The translations under genes were made by a program, and so were the position numbers. A DNA stretch of 64,000 nucleotides from Flavobacteriaceae bacterium EG-1 (GTDB lineage: Bacteria > Bacteroidota > Bacteroidia > Flavobacteriales > Flavobacteriaceae), in assembly GCF_009649685.1 (NCBI RefSeq), contig NZ_WJPK01000005.1, positions 124,001-188,000 of the forward strand, given 5' to 3'. Shown one piece after another: positions 19,401 to 27,509 of this stretch. The first letter of the stretch is position 1. Every line of letters begins with the position of its first letter. The notes beneath the pieces are model-generated. The model did not search any database. It was not told where the DNA came from and saw nothing but the letters and a program-made list of their open reading frames with translations.

Positions 19401-22400
19401 ATCAAGTGCTGCAGAAAATATAATTGTAACACTGTATATTGAAAAAGAACAACGATTAAATGACACAAAAATCATTCATTTAGATAATAATTCTAAGTCA
19501 GTTGCAATACCTGTGAAGCAATCAGACTTAGGCGGCTTCGCTATTAGTTATAGTTATTCCGCATTTAATTCTTTCCAATATGGAAACCAAACTATAAATG
19601 TGCCTTACCCCAAAAAACAACTAGAAATTGAAACTTTAACTTTTAGAGACAAATTAAAACCTGGTATTGAAGAATCATGGTCATTTAAGATAAAAGGAAA
19701 AAAAGGGGAAAAAGTTGCATCAGAGTTCCTGGCAAGTATGTATGACGCCTCACTAGATGCTTTCAAAGGTCATTCATGGAATTTTAATCCGATCTACCAG
19801 CCAACTTATTATAGTACAATATATTCAAACGCTCAACAGAGTTATGGAATAAATTCATTTCGAGTATTTGCATCAACCGACGGAATTTATAATTATTCCA
19901 ATCAGAACTTTGATACTTTTAATTGGTTTGGATTATATTTTGGGAATTTTGGAAGACTTAGATTGCTAGGTGAACGAGCAATGATGAGAAAAACAGCAAG
20001 TCCAACGGAACCTGAAATTATGATGGACGCCGGCGAATCACTAGATGAAGTAGTTATTGTTGGTTATGGAACAGAAAAAAAGGAAAATTTAACCAATGTA
20101 GTTACTGAAGTTTCAGACGAAAATTTAAATCAAGAAATAAGCGAAATTAAAAAAACAGAGGAAGTACATATTCGCAAAAATCTTCAAGAAACTGCCTTTT
20201 TCTTTCCACAATTAAAAACCGACATAGAAGGTAATGTTTCATTTAATTTTAAAACACCAGAAGCACTTACAAAATGGAACGTACAACTATTAGCACATAG
20301 TAAAGATTTACATAGTGCCTATTCTACTAAACAAACAGTTACTCAAAAAGAACTGATGATAACACCTAATGCACCTCGCTTTTTAAGGGAAGGTGACGAA
20401 CTTGTTATTAGTTCAAAAATTGCAAATCTTTCTAATAAAAACCTTTCTGGTTCTGCGCGCCTAGAATTAACAGATGCAGTTACTGGAAAGAATATTTCTG
20501 AAAATCTACTTAAAACCAGCGAAAATGATTCTAAAAACTTTAAAGTAGATTCATTAAACAACACCCAAGTTTCTTGGCGATTACATATTCCAAAAGACAT
20601 TCAAGCTGTTCAATATAAAGTAATAGCAAAAGCTGGTGATTTTAGCGATGGTGAACAAAACTTACTTCCGGTACTAACCAATAGAATGTTGGTAACAGAG
20701 ACTTTACCAATGTGGGTGCGAAGCAATCAATCGAAAACTTTTTCTTTAGAGAAACTAAAAAACAACACTTCAACATCACTTAAAAACCATAAGCTAACAC
20801 TTGAAATTACTAGCAATCCTGCTTGGTATGCAGTTCAGGCACTCCCTTATTTAATGGAATATCCGTATGAATGTAATGAGCAACTATTTTCTAAATACTA
20901 TGCAAATACTTTGGCAAGCTATGTTGCCAATTCTAATGAACGTATTCAAAATGTATTTAAACAATGGGGAAATTCAGATGCACTATTAAGTAATCTTGAA
21001 AAAAACCAAGAATTAAAATCGCTCTTAATACAAGAAACACCTTGGTTGCGAGATGCGCAATCTGAAAGCGAACAGAAAAAGCGCATTGCACTTTTATTTA
21101 ATTTAAATAAAATGAAAAATGAGCAAGCCAATGCTGTACAAAAATTACAAAACAATCAACAGTCTTCTGGTGCATGGTCGTGGTTTAAAGGTGGTCTTGA
21201 TAATCGATTTATTACTCAACATATTATAACAGGATTTGGTCATTTAAAACAACTAAAGGTAAACGCTGGTGCTCTAGATAATCAAGAAGAAATGATTGTA
21301 AATGCCATCGAATATTTAGATAATGAATTCGTAAAGGAATATGAGCAAATGAAGCGCTACGCCAAAAATTTAGATAATGACCATCTAGGTAGCTCTCAAA
21401 TTCACTACTTATACATGCGTAGTTTTTTTATGGACATTCCAATGTCTAGTAACGTAGAAAAAATAACAAATTATTATTATGAACAAGCCAGTAAATATTG
21501 GATGAATAGAGGTTTATATTCCAAAGGAATGTTAGCATTAATTACCCATAGAAATGATGATACAAAAACAGCTAGCAAAATACTAAAATCTTTAAAAGAG
21601 AATAGTATTACCTCAGATGAATTGGGAATGTACTGGAAGGAAAATACCGCTTCTTGGTATTGGCATAAAGCACCTATTGAAACGCAAGCATTAATGATTG
21701 AAGCTTTTGGAGAAATTCAGAATGACATTAAAATAATTGACAATCTTAAAATTTGGTTACTTAAAAATAAACAAACTAACCAATGGAATACTACGAAAGC
21801 CACTACAGAAGCCATATACGCTTTATTATTACAAGGAAGTGATTGGCTTTCTGTTACAGATGCCGTAACAATTTTAGTTGGCAATAAAGAAATAGACCCC
21901 TCAAAATTAGAGAATGTTAAGGTTGAAGCAGGAACTGGGTATTATAAAACTTCATGGAATGCCTCTGAAATTAACCCTGAAATGGCAGAAGTTCAAATGG
22001 AAAAAAAAGGTAAAGGCATTGCTTGGGGTGCATTGTATTGGCAGTATTTTGAGGACTTAGATAAAATTACTACAGCGAAAACTCCATTACAATTAAAGAA
22101 AAAAATATTCCTTAAAAAGAATACTAATACAGGTGAAGAAATTTCAGAAATAACAGATACTACCACAGTAAAGATTGGTGATTTAGTACGAGTACGTATA
22201 GAATTACGTTCCGATCGAGATATGGAATTTTTACACATGAAAGATATGAGAGCTGCAGGTTTTGAGCCAATTAATGTACTTTCTACTTACAAATGGCAAG
22301 ATGGTTTAGGATATTACGAGAGTACAAAAGACGCGAGCACTAATTTCTTTTTTGATTATTTACCTAAAGGAGTTTATGTTTTTGAATATGACTTACGCGT

Positions 22401-22503
22401 AAATAATTCTGGTGAATTTAGTAATGGCATTACAACAATACAAAGTATGTATGCACCAGAATTCTCAAGTCATTCAGAAGGTGTGCGTTTAAATGTGAAT
22501 TAA
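16435..22503 (+). CDS. Alpha-2-macroglobulin family protein with thioester motif and internal SusC-like TonB-box segment
   Basis: The protein has 2022 residues with a signal peptide ending at AQSQ (about residue 20) and no lipobox. A helical TPR-like N-terminal region (about 20-400) precedes macroglobulin domains, including MG2 (about 584 onward, IFTDRSIYRPGQQLYFKG). A bait-region-type domain (about 965-1110) and the MG7/A2M core (from about 1246, RKNLQETAFFFPQLKT) follow. The thioester is visible as YECNEQ, Cys1480 and Gln1483, and lies in a helical thioester-domain region to about 1800. Between the bait-type domain and MG7, residues 1202-1217 read SLDEVVIVGYGTEKKE, as in the TonB box/plug start of SusC receptors. 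Bacterial macroglobulins are thought to trap proteases in the periplasm. Two small envelope genes follow on the same strand. A DNA repeat or barrel domain is not present. Confidence 0.93.
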   Translation: MKNALLVVTIILFSQMAQSQEKDESYDKLWKEVQNLEKEALTASALKVVASISAKAIKEKNSPQMVKTMLYKSKYAMTLEEDSQLTIINDFKSEIEKAEFPTKNVLQSYLANMYWQYFQNNRYRFYNRTKTKSKVDELDFRTWDLNTLFKEINSHFEASLFNAKELRLIAIDDFNILLNQQKGSEKYRPSLFDVLAHTALQFYKTSENNITRPADKFEIDDPKILCEALTFKQLNIDTTDQTSSQAKALKIYQKLLQLHKEDLKLDAHVFIDIERLKFIYNNAVFEDKESIYLDVLDKSISSLNKHEYVALYQYEKALIYQQLGLTYNPKENLENRWKLKEAIAICNTAIKNHPKSIGTEKCKVLKSQLLAQTLNIKSEKHIPVNSPSRLLVSYKNHNALNLSARKISSSQIELLNKIWEQPKKLAFLKKLPIEKEWKAILKNENDFQNHSTEVIIPNLPNNQYVILAEPANNEHNTFGYSTLQVTDFALVETRTPSTINFQVINRNNGNPIKGALVEFDYKINYNAPRKTKTLTTNSFGAVSIPLTDENWVDVSILIKKNNEIAYYKDFYVNAAYKKEKFKGDNVGFIFTDRSIYRPGQQLYFKGIGIQRELGKSKVLENIKVDVILKDVNNQEVSQQQYITNEYGSFSGEFTIPSSGLTGDFSIEVHADLPYFEGYSTFSVEEYKRPKFETFFIPVTDTFKVNDSIAINGIATAFAGSSITDAKVSYRVKRVVYYPKWYYWYQPIVNISPQEIAHGETKTDARGAYTINFKALPEKNANTKDLPTFSYEITADVTDINGETQSTSTIVKVGYHTLTAEISLPNLLDKNNTIQWVNITTKNLNGQFVPAKGTLKMYKLIAPNNVMRQRPWEAPDYAGFTKTEFKKIFPHDAYINEADYTKWQKGQLVWQTSFNTEISEEVQLENLKKYSSGKYVLELETKDKFGKAVKDIVYTSLFSEKDKHLADNQLFQIKTNKSTYEIGDTVDLTLSSAAENIIVTLYIEKEQRLNDTKIIHLDNNSKSVAIPVKQSDLGGFAISYSYSAFNSFQYGNQTINVPYPKKQLEIETLTFRDKLKPGIEESWSFKIKGKKGEKVASEFLASMYDASLDAFKGHSWNFNPIYQPTYYSTIYSNAQQSYGINSFRVFASTDGIYNYSNQNFDTFNWFGLYFGNFGRLRLLGERAMMRKTASPTEPEIMMDAGESLDEVVIVGYGTEKKENLTNVVTEVSDENLNQEISEIKKTEEVHIRKNLQETAFFFPQLKTDIEGNVSFNFKTPEALTKWNVQLLAHSKDLHSAYSTKQTVTQKELMITPNAPRFLREGDELVISSKIANLSNKNLSGSARLELTDAVTGKNISENLLKTSENDSKNFKVDSLNNTQVSWRLHIPKDIQAVQYKVIAKAGDFSDGEQNLLPVLTNRMLVTETLPMWVRSNQSKTFSLEKLKNNTSTSLKNHKLTLEITSNPAWYAVQALPYLMEYPYECNEQLFSKYYANTLASYVANSNERIQNVFKQWGNSDALLSNLEKNQELKSLLIQETPWLRDAQSESEQKKRIALLFNLNKMKNEQANAVQKLQNNQQSSGAWSWFKGGLDNRFITQHIITGFGHLKQLKVNAGALDNQEEMIVNAIEYLDNEFVKEYEQMKRYAKNLDNDHLGSSQIHYLYMRSFFMDIPMSSNVEKITNYYYEQASKYWMNRGLYSKGMLALITHRNDDTKTASKILKSLKENSITSDELGMYWKENTASWYWHKAPIETQALMIEAFGEIQNDIKIIDNLKIWLLKNKQTNQWNTTKATTEAIYALLLQGSDWLSVTDAVTILVGNKEIDPSKLENVKVEAGTGYYKTSWNASEINPEMAEVQMEKKGKGIAWGALYWQYFEDLDKITTAKTPLQLKKKIFLKKNTNTGEEISEITDTTTVKIGDLVRVRIELRSDRDMEFLHMKDMRAAGFEPINVLSTYKWQDGLGYYESTKDASTNFFFDYLPKGVYVFEYDLRVNNSGEFSNGITTIQSMYAPEFSSHSEGVRLNVN

Positions 22504-22611
22504 ATATTTATAATATACACTTTTACTCAACGAAAGTGTGTGTTTACTAATTGTTCGTTTTTACTAATCTTATATCACTCTATATTGTGGTATAATAACA
22601 AACTTAAGATT

Positions 22612-23340
22612 ATGAAAAACAACATAAGTTTTACCGTAAATAACCCTTGTTCAGAAAAATTTGATAATTTTAATGCTACTAAAAAAGGTGGATTTTGTGA
22701 ATCTTGCCAAAAAGAAGTAATTGATTTTACGAAGATTTCTGATAGCGACTTAATTAAACTGTTGCATTCGAATACGAATAAAATCTGTGGTAGATTTAAA
22801 ACTTCACAGTTGAAAAGCTATGAAACAAACACACTAAATATGAAAAATAAAAAATTTACAACCGCTTTAAGCATATTTGGATTGTCGCTATTAGCGCTAT
22901 GTATTTCTAGTGATTTGTATGCTCAAGAATTAACAAGTTTAAACTCTAAAACTGAAGTCAGTAATACTTATCCTAAAACAATAATTGAAAATACAACAAT
23001 AGAAAAACACATCATAACAGGAACTGTTTTAGACGAAGACAATGTACCACTCCCTGGTGTAAATGTAGTTTTAAAAGGAACTTCACTTGGTGTAACTACT
23101 GACTTAGATGGTACATTTGAATTTCCTAATGCATTAGAAGTTGGCGATGTCTTAATCTTTAGTTATATCGGCTACGAAACAAAACAATATAAAATTCCAA
23201 ATAGTAAACTAGAGACCATCGATATCACCATCACTTTCGATGCTTATGATGTAGAACTCATGGGCGAAGTAGTACTAGATGGACCTTATAAAAGTAAACG
23301 TGGCGTATTTAATAAACTGGCATCGATTTTCAAAAAATGA
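22612..23340 (+). CDS. Cys-rich, membrane-anchored protein with carboxypeptidase-regulatory-like domain
   Basis: The protein has 242 residues from ATG 22612. An upstream in-frame ATG at 22540 would add an unlikely 24-residue leader; homologous proteins begin near MKNNISFTVNNPC. The N-terminal 65 residues are hydrophilic with a Cys cluster (NPCSEKF, GGFCESCQKEV, KICGRF) that could bind a metal. One hydrophobic span follows (about residues 84-103, ending DLYAQ), then a carboxypeptidase-regulatory-like beta sandwich (about 141-220: GTVLDEDNVPLPGVNVVLKG, TTDLDGTFEF, SYIGYETK) and a basic C-terminus. This domain usually precedes TonB-dependent barrels, but no barrel follows. The gene overlaps the transglutaminase gene by four bases (ATGA). 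Confidence 0.82.
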   Translation: MKNNISFTVNNPCSEKFDNFNATKKGGFCESCQKEVIDFTKISDSDLIKLLHSNTNKICGRFKTSQLKSYETNTLNMKNKKFTTALSIFGLSLLALCISSDLYAQELTSLNSKTEVSNTYPKTIIENTTIEKHIITGTVLDEDNVPLPGVNVVLKGTSLGVTTDLDGTFEFPNALEVGDVLIFSYIGYETKQYKIPNSKLETIDITITFDAYDVELMGEVVLDGPYKSKRGVFNKLASIFKK

Positions 23341-24350
23341 AAATCGAATTAATTCTAATATTTTTAATAAGTGCGCTTTCTTTTGGTCAGCGAACTGATT
23401 TTAAAGAAGTTAATTTTAAAAAAGCAGATAGTATTGCGCTTGTTTACAAAGGAGAAAGTCTCGAAAATCTTCCTATTCTCAGTCATAAATTAACCAAAGA
23501 TTTAAAACTAGACGTTGAAAAATTTAGAGCTATCTATACTTGGATATGCACGAATATCGAAAATGATTATAATTCTTATTTACGCACAAGCAAAAAGCGC
23601 AAAAAACTAAGTAACGATAGAGAATCCTTACTTTCTTGGAACAAAGAGTATCTACCGAAAGTATTCCGAAAATTAGTAAAGGAACGTAAAACTGCTTGTA
23701 CTGGTTACGCTTTTTTATTACAAGAATTAGCAAGACTTTCTAACCTTAATTGTTCCATAATTGATGGTTTTGGGCGAACCGCCACTTTAAACTTAAATGA
23801 AGATAGTATACCAAACCATTCTTGGAATGCTATTGAATTAAACAACAAATGGTATCTGTGCGATCCTACATGGTCTGCCGGTAGAATTTTATTAGAAGAA
23901 AATGGACCCCGATTTGAAAGAGATTATTTCGATGGATACTTTTTAGCGGACCCACAATTATTTATAAAAAATCATTATCCTATAGATCAGAGATGGACAC
24001 TTATTAGTAACCCTCCTACTTTCAAGAAATATATTGAAGGACCAGTAGTTTACAAAGAAGCTTTTAAGCCTTGTATAATTCCTTTAATGCCGGAGAAAAT
24101 GAATCTTATTGCTGTTAAAAATCAAACAATCAACTTTTCGGTAAAGCATGTTGGCGATAATAAATCTAATTCTATTAAGTTACTTATTGATCGGGGAAGT
24201 GGAAATAACAGTATTTTCCCCACCACAACCTCCAATAAGCAGGTGACAACTATAGAACATACATTTACCAAAACTGGAATCCATGATGTTCATATCGTTA
24301 TTGATGATGCTTTTATAGCAACCTATGTTGTACATGTCAAAAAAAAATAA
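23337..24350 (+). CDS. Secreted transglutaminase-like (papain-fold) protein
   Basis: The protein has 337 residues. The signal peptide ends at ALSFGQ (about residue 18). A transglutaminase-core domain is present with all three triad residues visible: Cys121 in KTACTGYAFLLQE, His161 in PNHSWNAIELNNKWYLCDPTW, and Asp176. The C-terminal 100 residues form a beta-rich domain ending VHVKKK. Bacterial members of this superfamily are usually peptidases or amide-exchange enzymes rather than true cross-linkers. It is translationally coupled to the Cys-rich CarboxypepD_reg gene and lies two genes downstream of the macroglobulin, so a shared periplasmic or surface role is plausible but unproven. Confidence 0.88.
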   Translation: MKIELILIFLISALSFGQRTDFKEVNFKKADSIALVYKGESLENLPILSHKLTKDLKLDVEKFRAIYTWICTNIENDYNSYLRTSKKRKKLSNDRESLLSWNKEYLPKVFRKLVKERKTACTGYAFLLQELARLSNLNCSIIDGFGRTATLNLNEDSIPNHSWNAIELNNKWYLCDPTWSAGRILLEENGPRFERDYFDGYFLADPQLFIKNHYPIDQRWTLISNPPTFKKYIEGPVVYKEAFKPCIIPLMPEKMNLIAVKNQTINFSVKHVGDNKSNSIKLLIDRGSGNNSIFPTTTSNKQVTTIEHTFTKTGIHDVHIVIDDAFIATYVVHVKKK

Positions 24351-24589
24351 ACTGCTTTATAAATAATCTTAACTTAATCCAAACATTTTTCTATGACATT
24401 CATTACGCACTCTATTAGTAATTCCAAATTATTTATGGTGTTAAGAATAAATTCCGTTGTTTTATTGCTAATTTCTGTAGTATAGAAGTTTGTTTTATGC
24501 GTCAACCAGTTATTAATTAACCAAATCATATGTAGTTACAAAAAGCAGTGTTACGAATTACTTAATTAAATAACAATTAACTACTGTAA

Positions 24590-25063
24590 CTATTTACTGC
24601 GGGATTTCGGAGGGTATTTGGAAAGCATTTTATCTACTAACTCGGCCAGTTTGTGCTCCTTATTTATTGCTGTTTCATTTTCTTTAAATGAAGTCTGGCA
24701 TGTTGCTGTCCAAAAAATATGATTCCTTTTGATATCTAAAAACTCAAATCGAAATATTTTTTGCGACTTAGGTAGCGATTCAGGAAAATTTGCATCTTGA
24801 CTATTCAGTGGAATCTCATTTTCAATTTTAATTAGAAAATCAGGCTCTTCCGAGTAAACCATACCTTTTATTTGTAAGGTAATATCCAATATATTCAATA
24901 AACGTTTTTCATCTATCTCGCTTAATCCTGTATTTAACTTGGAGTAAAACCGATAAGTGTTAAAATTTGAAAAATCTGTACTCTTATCGTAATCATAATT
25001 CACCTTAACCGACCCGCAAGATGAGAAAAGAACCAATAACAAGAGAAGTACAAAAGGTCGCAT
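24590..25063 (-). CDS. DUF4136-family lipoprotein
   Basis: The protein has 157 residues with a lipoprotein signal (hydrophobic run of Leu/Val, lipobox FSSC, Cys16). The mature sequence GSVKVNYDYDKSTDFSNFNTYRFY is the typical start of DUF4136. The family is small, membrane-anchored, widespread in Bacteroidota and Proteobacteria, and of unknown function. It sits downstream of obg on the same strand with a 105-base gap; co-transcription is possible but not required. The 239-base gap to the convergent transglutaminase gene holds only AT-rich sequence and a weak inverted repeat (24533-24540 / 24585-24592). Confidence 0.87.
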   Translation of the reverse strand: MRPFVLLLLLVLFSSCGSVKVNYDYDKSTDFSNFNTYRFYSKLNTGLSEIDEKRLLNILDITLQIKGMVYSEEPDFLIKIENEIPLNSQDANFPESLPKSQKIFRFEFLDIKRNHIFWTATCQTSFKENETAINKEHKLAELVDKMLSKYPPKSRSK

Positions 25064-25168
25064 TTATTTGTGTTTAACTACTTCCTCCCCTTTAAACATG
25101 GGAAAGCATTGAATTACGTTACTAAGTAAAAATAAGGAAAAAAGGCTCCTTAATCGGCAAATACCCCT

Positions 25169-26179
25169 TTATTTCGATGAATTGTTCAGCATAATCCAAA
25201 GTCTATCTTTTAATTCTGTAATACCTTGCTGAGCTACAGATGAAATAAACATATAGGGTACTCCTTTTAGATCTTTATCTAGCTCAATGCTCATTTCTTG
25301 TTTTAACTCTTCATCCAACATATCACTTTTAGAAACTACTATTAAACGTTCTTTATCCAATAACTCTGGATTATAGCGCTTTAATTCGTTTAGTAAAATG
25401 TCATACTCCTTTCCAATATCGTCACTATCTGCAGGCACCATAAATAATAGCGTTGCATTGCGTTCAATATGTCTTAAAAAATAGTGACCTAAACCTTTTC
25501 CTTCAGCCGCACCTTCAATAATCCCAGGTATATCGGCCATCACAAAACTCTGAAAATCGCGATGCTGTACAATGCCTAAATTCGGTTTCAACGTAGTAAA
25601 CTCATAGTCGGCTATCTTTGGTTTTGCAGATGTTATAACAGAAAGCAATGTAGACTTACCAGCATTTGGAAACCCAACTAAACCTACATCAGCTAAAACC
25701 TTAAGTTCTAAAGTAACTTCTATTTCTTGTCCAGGAACACCTGGTTGCGCGTATCTAGGTGTTTGATTAGTGGCAGTTTTAAAATGCCAGTTTCCGCGAC
25801 CTCCCAGACCTCCTTCCAATAAAATTCTTTCTTCATTGGGTTCTGTAATCTCAAAAAGCACTTCTTGTGTTTCGCTATCCTTAAAAACAGTTCCTAGCGG
25901 AACATCCATATAAATATCTTCTCCATCTTCACCAGAACTGCGTTGTTTTGAACCATGACCACCATGACCAGCTTTAAAATGTCGTTTAAATTTAAAACCA
26001 ACCAAGGTCCATAAATTTGGATTTCCACGCACAATTACATGACCACCTCTACCACCATCACCACCATCTGGACCTCCTTTTGTAATATATTTTTCGCGAT
26101 GTAAATGCACAGAGCCCTTTCCTCCATTACCAGATTCGGCACGAATTTTTACGTAATCAACAAAATTACCTTCCGTCAT
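25169..26179 (-). CDS. obg: GTPase Obg/CgtA
   Basis: The protein has 336 residues. The glycine-rich Obg fold (residues 1-160, with [14 protein letters not shown] and the hexaglycine-like loops) precedes the GTPase domain: G1 GFPNAGKS (169-176), G3 [16 protein letters not shown], and G4 SKSD. The C-terminal OCT domain of longer homologues is absent, as is usual in this phylum. Obg is an essential ribosome-associated GTPase that acts in large-subunit maturation and stress response. It follows hpt-adk by 56 bases on the same strand, probably as one operon. Confidence 0.97.
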   Translation of the reverse strand: MTEGNFVDYVKIRAESGNGGKGSVHLHREKYITKGGPDGGDGGRGGHVIVRGNPNLWTLVGFKFKRHFKAGHGGHGSKQRSSGEDGEDIYMDVPLGTVFKDSETQEVLFEITEPNEERILLEGGLGGRGNWHFKTATNQTPRYAQPGVPGQEIEVTLELKVLADVGLVGFPNAGKSTLLSVITSAKPKIADYEFTTLKPNLGIVQHRDFQSFVMADIPGIIEGAAEGKGLGHYFLRHIERNATLLFMVPADSDDIGKEYDILLNELKRYNPELLDKERLIVVSKSDMLDEELKQEMSIELDKDLKGVPYMFISSVAQQGITELKDRLWIMLNNSSK

Positions 26180-26235
26180 TAATGAAATTTGATTTGAAGT
26201 GTTTTACTTCCCGTAATAATGGTTTTATTGATAAA

Positions 26236-27342
26236 CTATAATTCTTCAATAACTTTACCCAAACGCATTGTAATTTCATCTATGGCACCAATACCATTTA
26301 CACTATGAAACTTACCTTGAGCTTCATAAAAATCTTTTAATGGAGCCGTTTTTTGATTGTATTCATCGAAACGATTACGAATCTTACTTTCATCTTGATC
26401 ATCGCTTCTTCCACTAACTTTACCGCGCTCTAAAAGACGTTGAATTAAGATTTCATCATTAGCCTCTAAAGCTATTGTTGCATCAATCTTCATATCTTTT
26501 GTTGTTAAAAATTTATCTAATGCCTCTGCTTGGCCCGTTGTTCGTGGAAATCCATCAAAAATAAAACCACTAGCATCCGGATTACTGTCTACCGCATCCT
26601 CAAGCATTTTAATGGTTACCTCATCAGGAACTAAATCACCTCTATCAATATAAGATTTGGCTAGTTTCCCAAGTTCAGTATCGTTTTTCATATTATATCG
26701 AAACAAATCGCCTGTCGAAATATGTTTTAGGTTGTATTTCTCTTTCAAAAATTCGGCTTGCGTGCCTTTACCAGCACCTGGTTTACCGAATAACACTAAA
26801 TTAATCATATGTTTTTGGTTTAGTTGGTATACTTCTTTTAAGTTTCGCCCCAACTCGTTATAATCAAGTCCGTAACCCACAATAAATTTATTAGGTATTT
26901 CAATACCTACATAATCAATTGTATACTCTCCATTGTAAATTTCAGATTTATAAAAAAGACTAGCAATTTTAAACTCTTTCACATTTATGTTAGAAAACAT
27001 ATGAATAAGCTCTTGCAACGTACGCCCAGTATCTATAATATCCTCAAGAATTATTACACTTCTACCTTCTATATCTTCAGAAACGTCTAATAAAGTTTCA
27101 ACTATACCAGTAGAAGTTAAGCCCCCATACGAACTCATTTTTACAAAAGACACTTCGCAAGGGTACTGATAAGCCTTTAAGAAATCAGACACAAACATAA
27201 AAGCACCATTGAGTACACCAACGAAAATTGGAGTCTCATTTTTATAGTCAAGCGCAATTTTATCTGCAAGTTCTTGCACCGCAGACAAAATTTGTGCTTC
27301 ACTTAAATAAGGTTTAAAATATTGATCATGAAGCTTTATCAC
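26236..27342 (-). CDS. adk: Fused hypoxanthine phosphoribosyltransferase-adenylate kinase
   Basis: A single uninterrupted frame of 368 residues encodes two enzymes. Residues 1-178 are a hypoxanthine-type phosphoribosyltransferase, with the PRPP-binding loop VIILEDIIDTGRTLQEL (Glu100, Asp101) and the FVGVLNGAFMF and KFIVGYGLDY motifs. Residues 179-368 are a short-form adenylate kinase with P-loop GKPGAGKGT (186-194), GFPRT, and RGKVSGRSDD in place of a zinc lid. The junction has an internal Met179 but no stop or frameshift. The fusion couples purine salvage (hypoxanthine to IMP) to AMP/ADP balance. Such fusions occur in Flavobacteriaceae. The purK-purE genes run divergently just upstream, so the locus groups purine metabolism. 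Confidence 0.95.
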   Translation of the reverse strand: MIKLHDQYFKPYLSEAQILSAVQELADKIALDYKNETPIFVGVLNGAFMFVSDFLKAYQYPCEVSFVKMSSYGGLTSTGIVETLLDVSEDIEGRSVIILEDIIDTGRTLQELIHMFSNINVKEFKIASLFYKSEIYNGEYTIDYVGIEIPNKFIVGYGLDYNELGRNLKEVYQLNQKHMINLVLFGKPGAGKGTQAEFLKEKYNLKHISTGDLFRYNMKNDTELGKLAKSYIDRGDLVPDEVTIKMLEDAVDSNPDASGFIFDGFPRTTGQAEALDKFLTTKDMKIDATIALEANDEILIQRLLERGKVSGRSDDQDESKIRNRFDEYNQKTAPLKDFYEAQGKFHSVNGIGAIDEITMRLGKVIEEL

Positions 27343-27466
27343 AGTATTTTTTTTAAAGGTTGGCTAATATACTGAAGTGATTTAAACTTTTAGCCTTCAA
27401 TACAAAATTAAATTACGTTTTAGTAGCGTTTTTCAATAAGATACCTAAGGTTTTGCGAATTCGGTG

Positions 27467-27474
27467 TATTTTTG
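27467..27474 (+). promoter_or_regulatory. Candidate -7 element for purK-purE
   Basis: TATTTTTG matches the Bacteroidota TAnnTTTG -7 consensus, 36 bases before the purK ATG at 27510. The nearest upstream TTG is too close (11 bases), so only the -7 half is supported. Its place just before the preferred start also argues against the longer upstream start at 27453. Confidence 0.4.
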
Positions 27475-27509
27475 TGGTATCGCCTTCAAATAAAGCAAAG
27501 CATTTAGAA

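Noticed and set aside
24533-24592. 8-base inverted repeat TAGTTACA / TGTAACTA as terminator or operator
   Set aside because: Arms are 44 bases apart, the right arm runs into the DUF4136 stop codon, and there is no T run.
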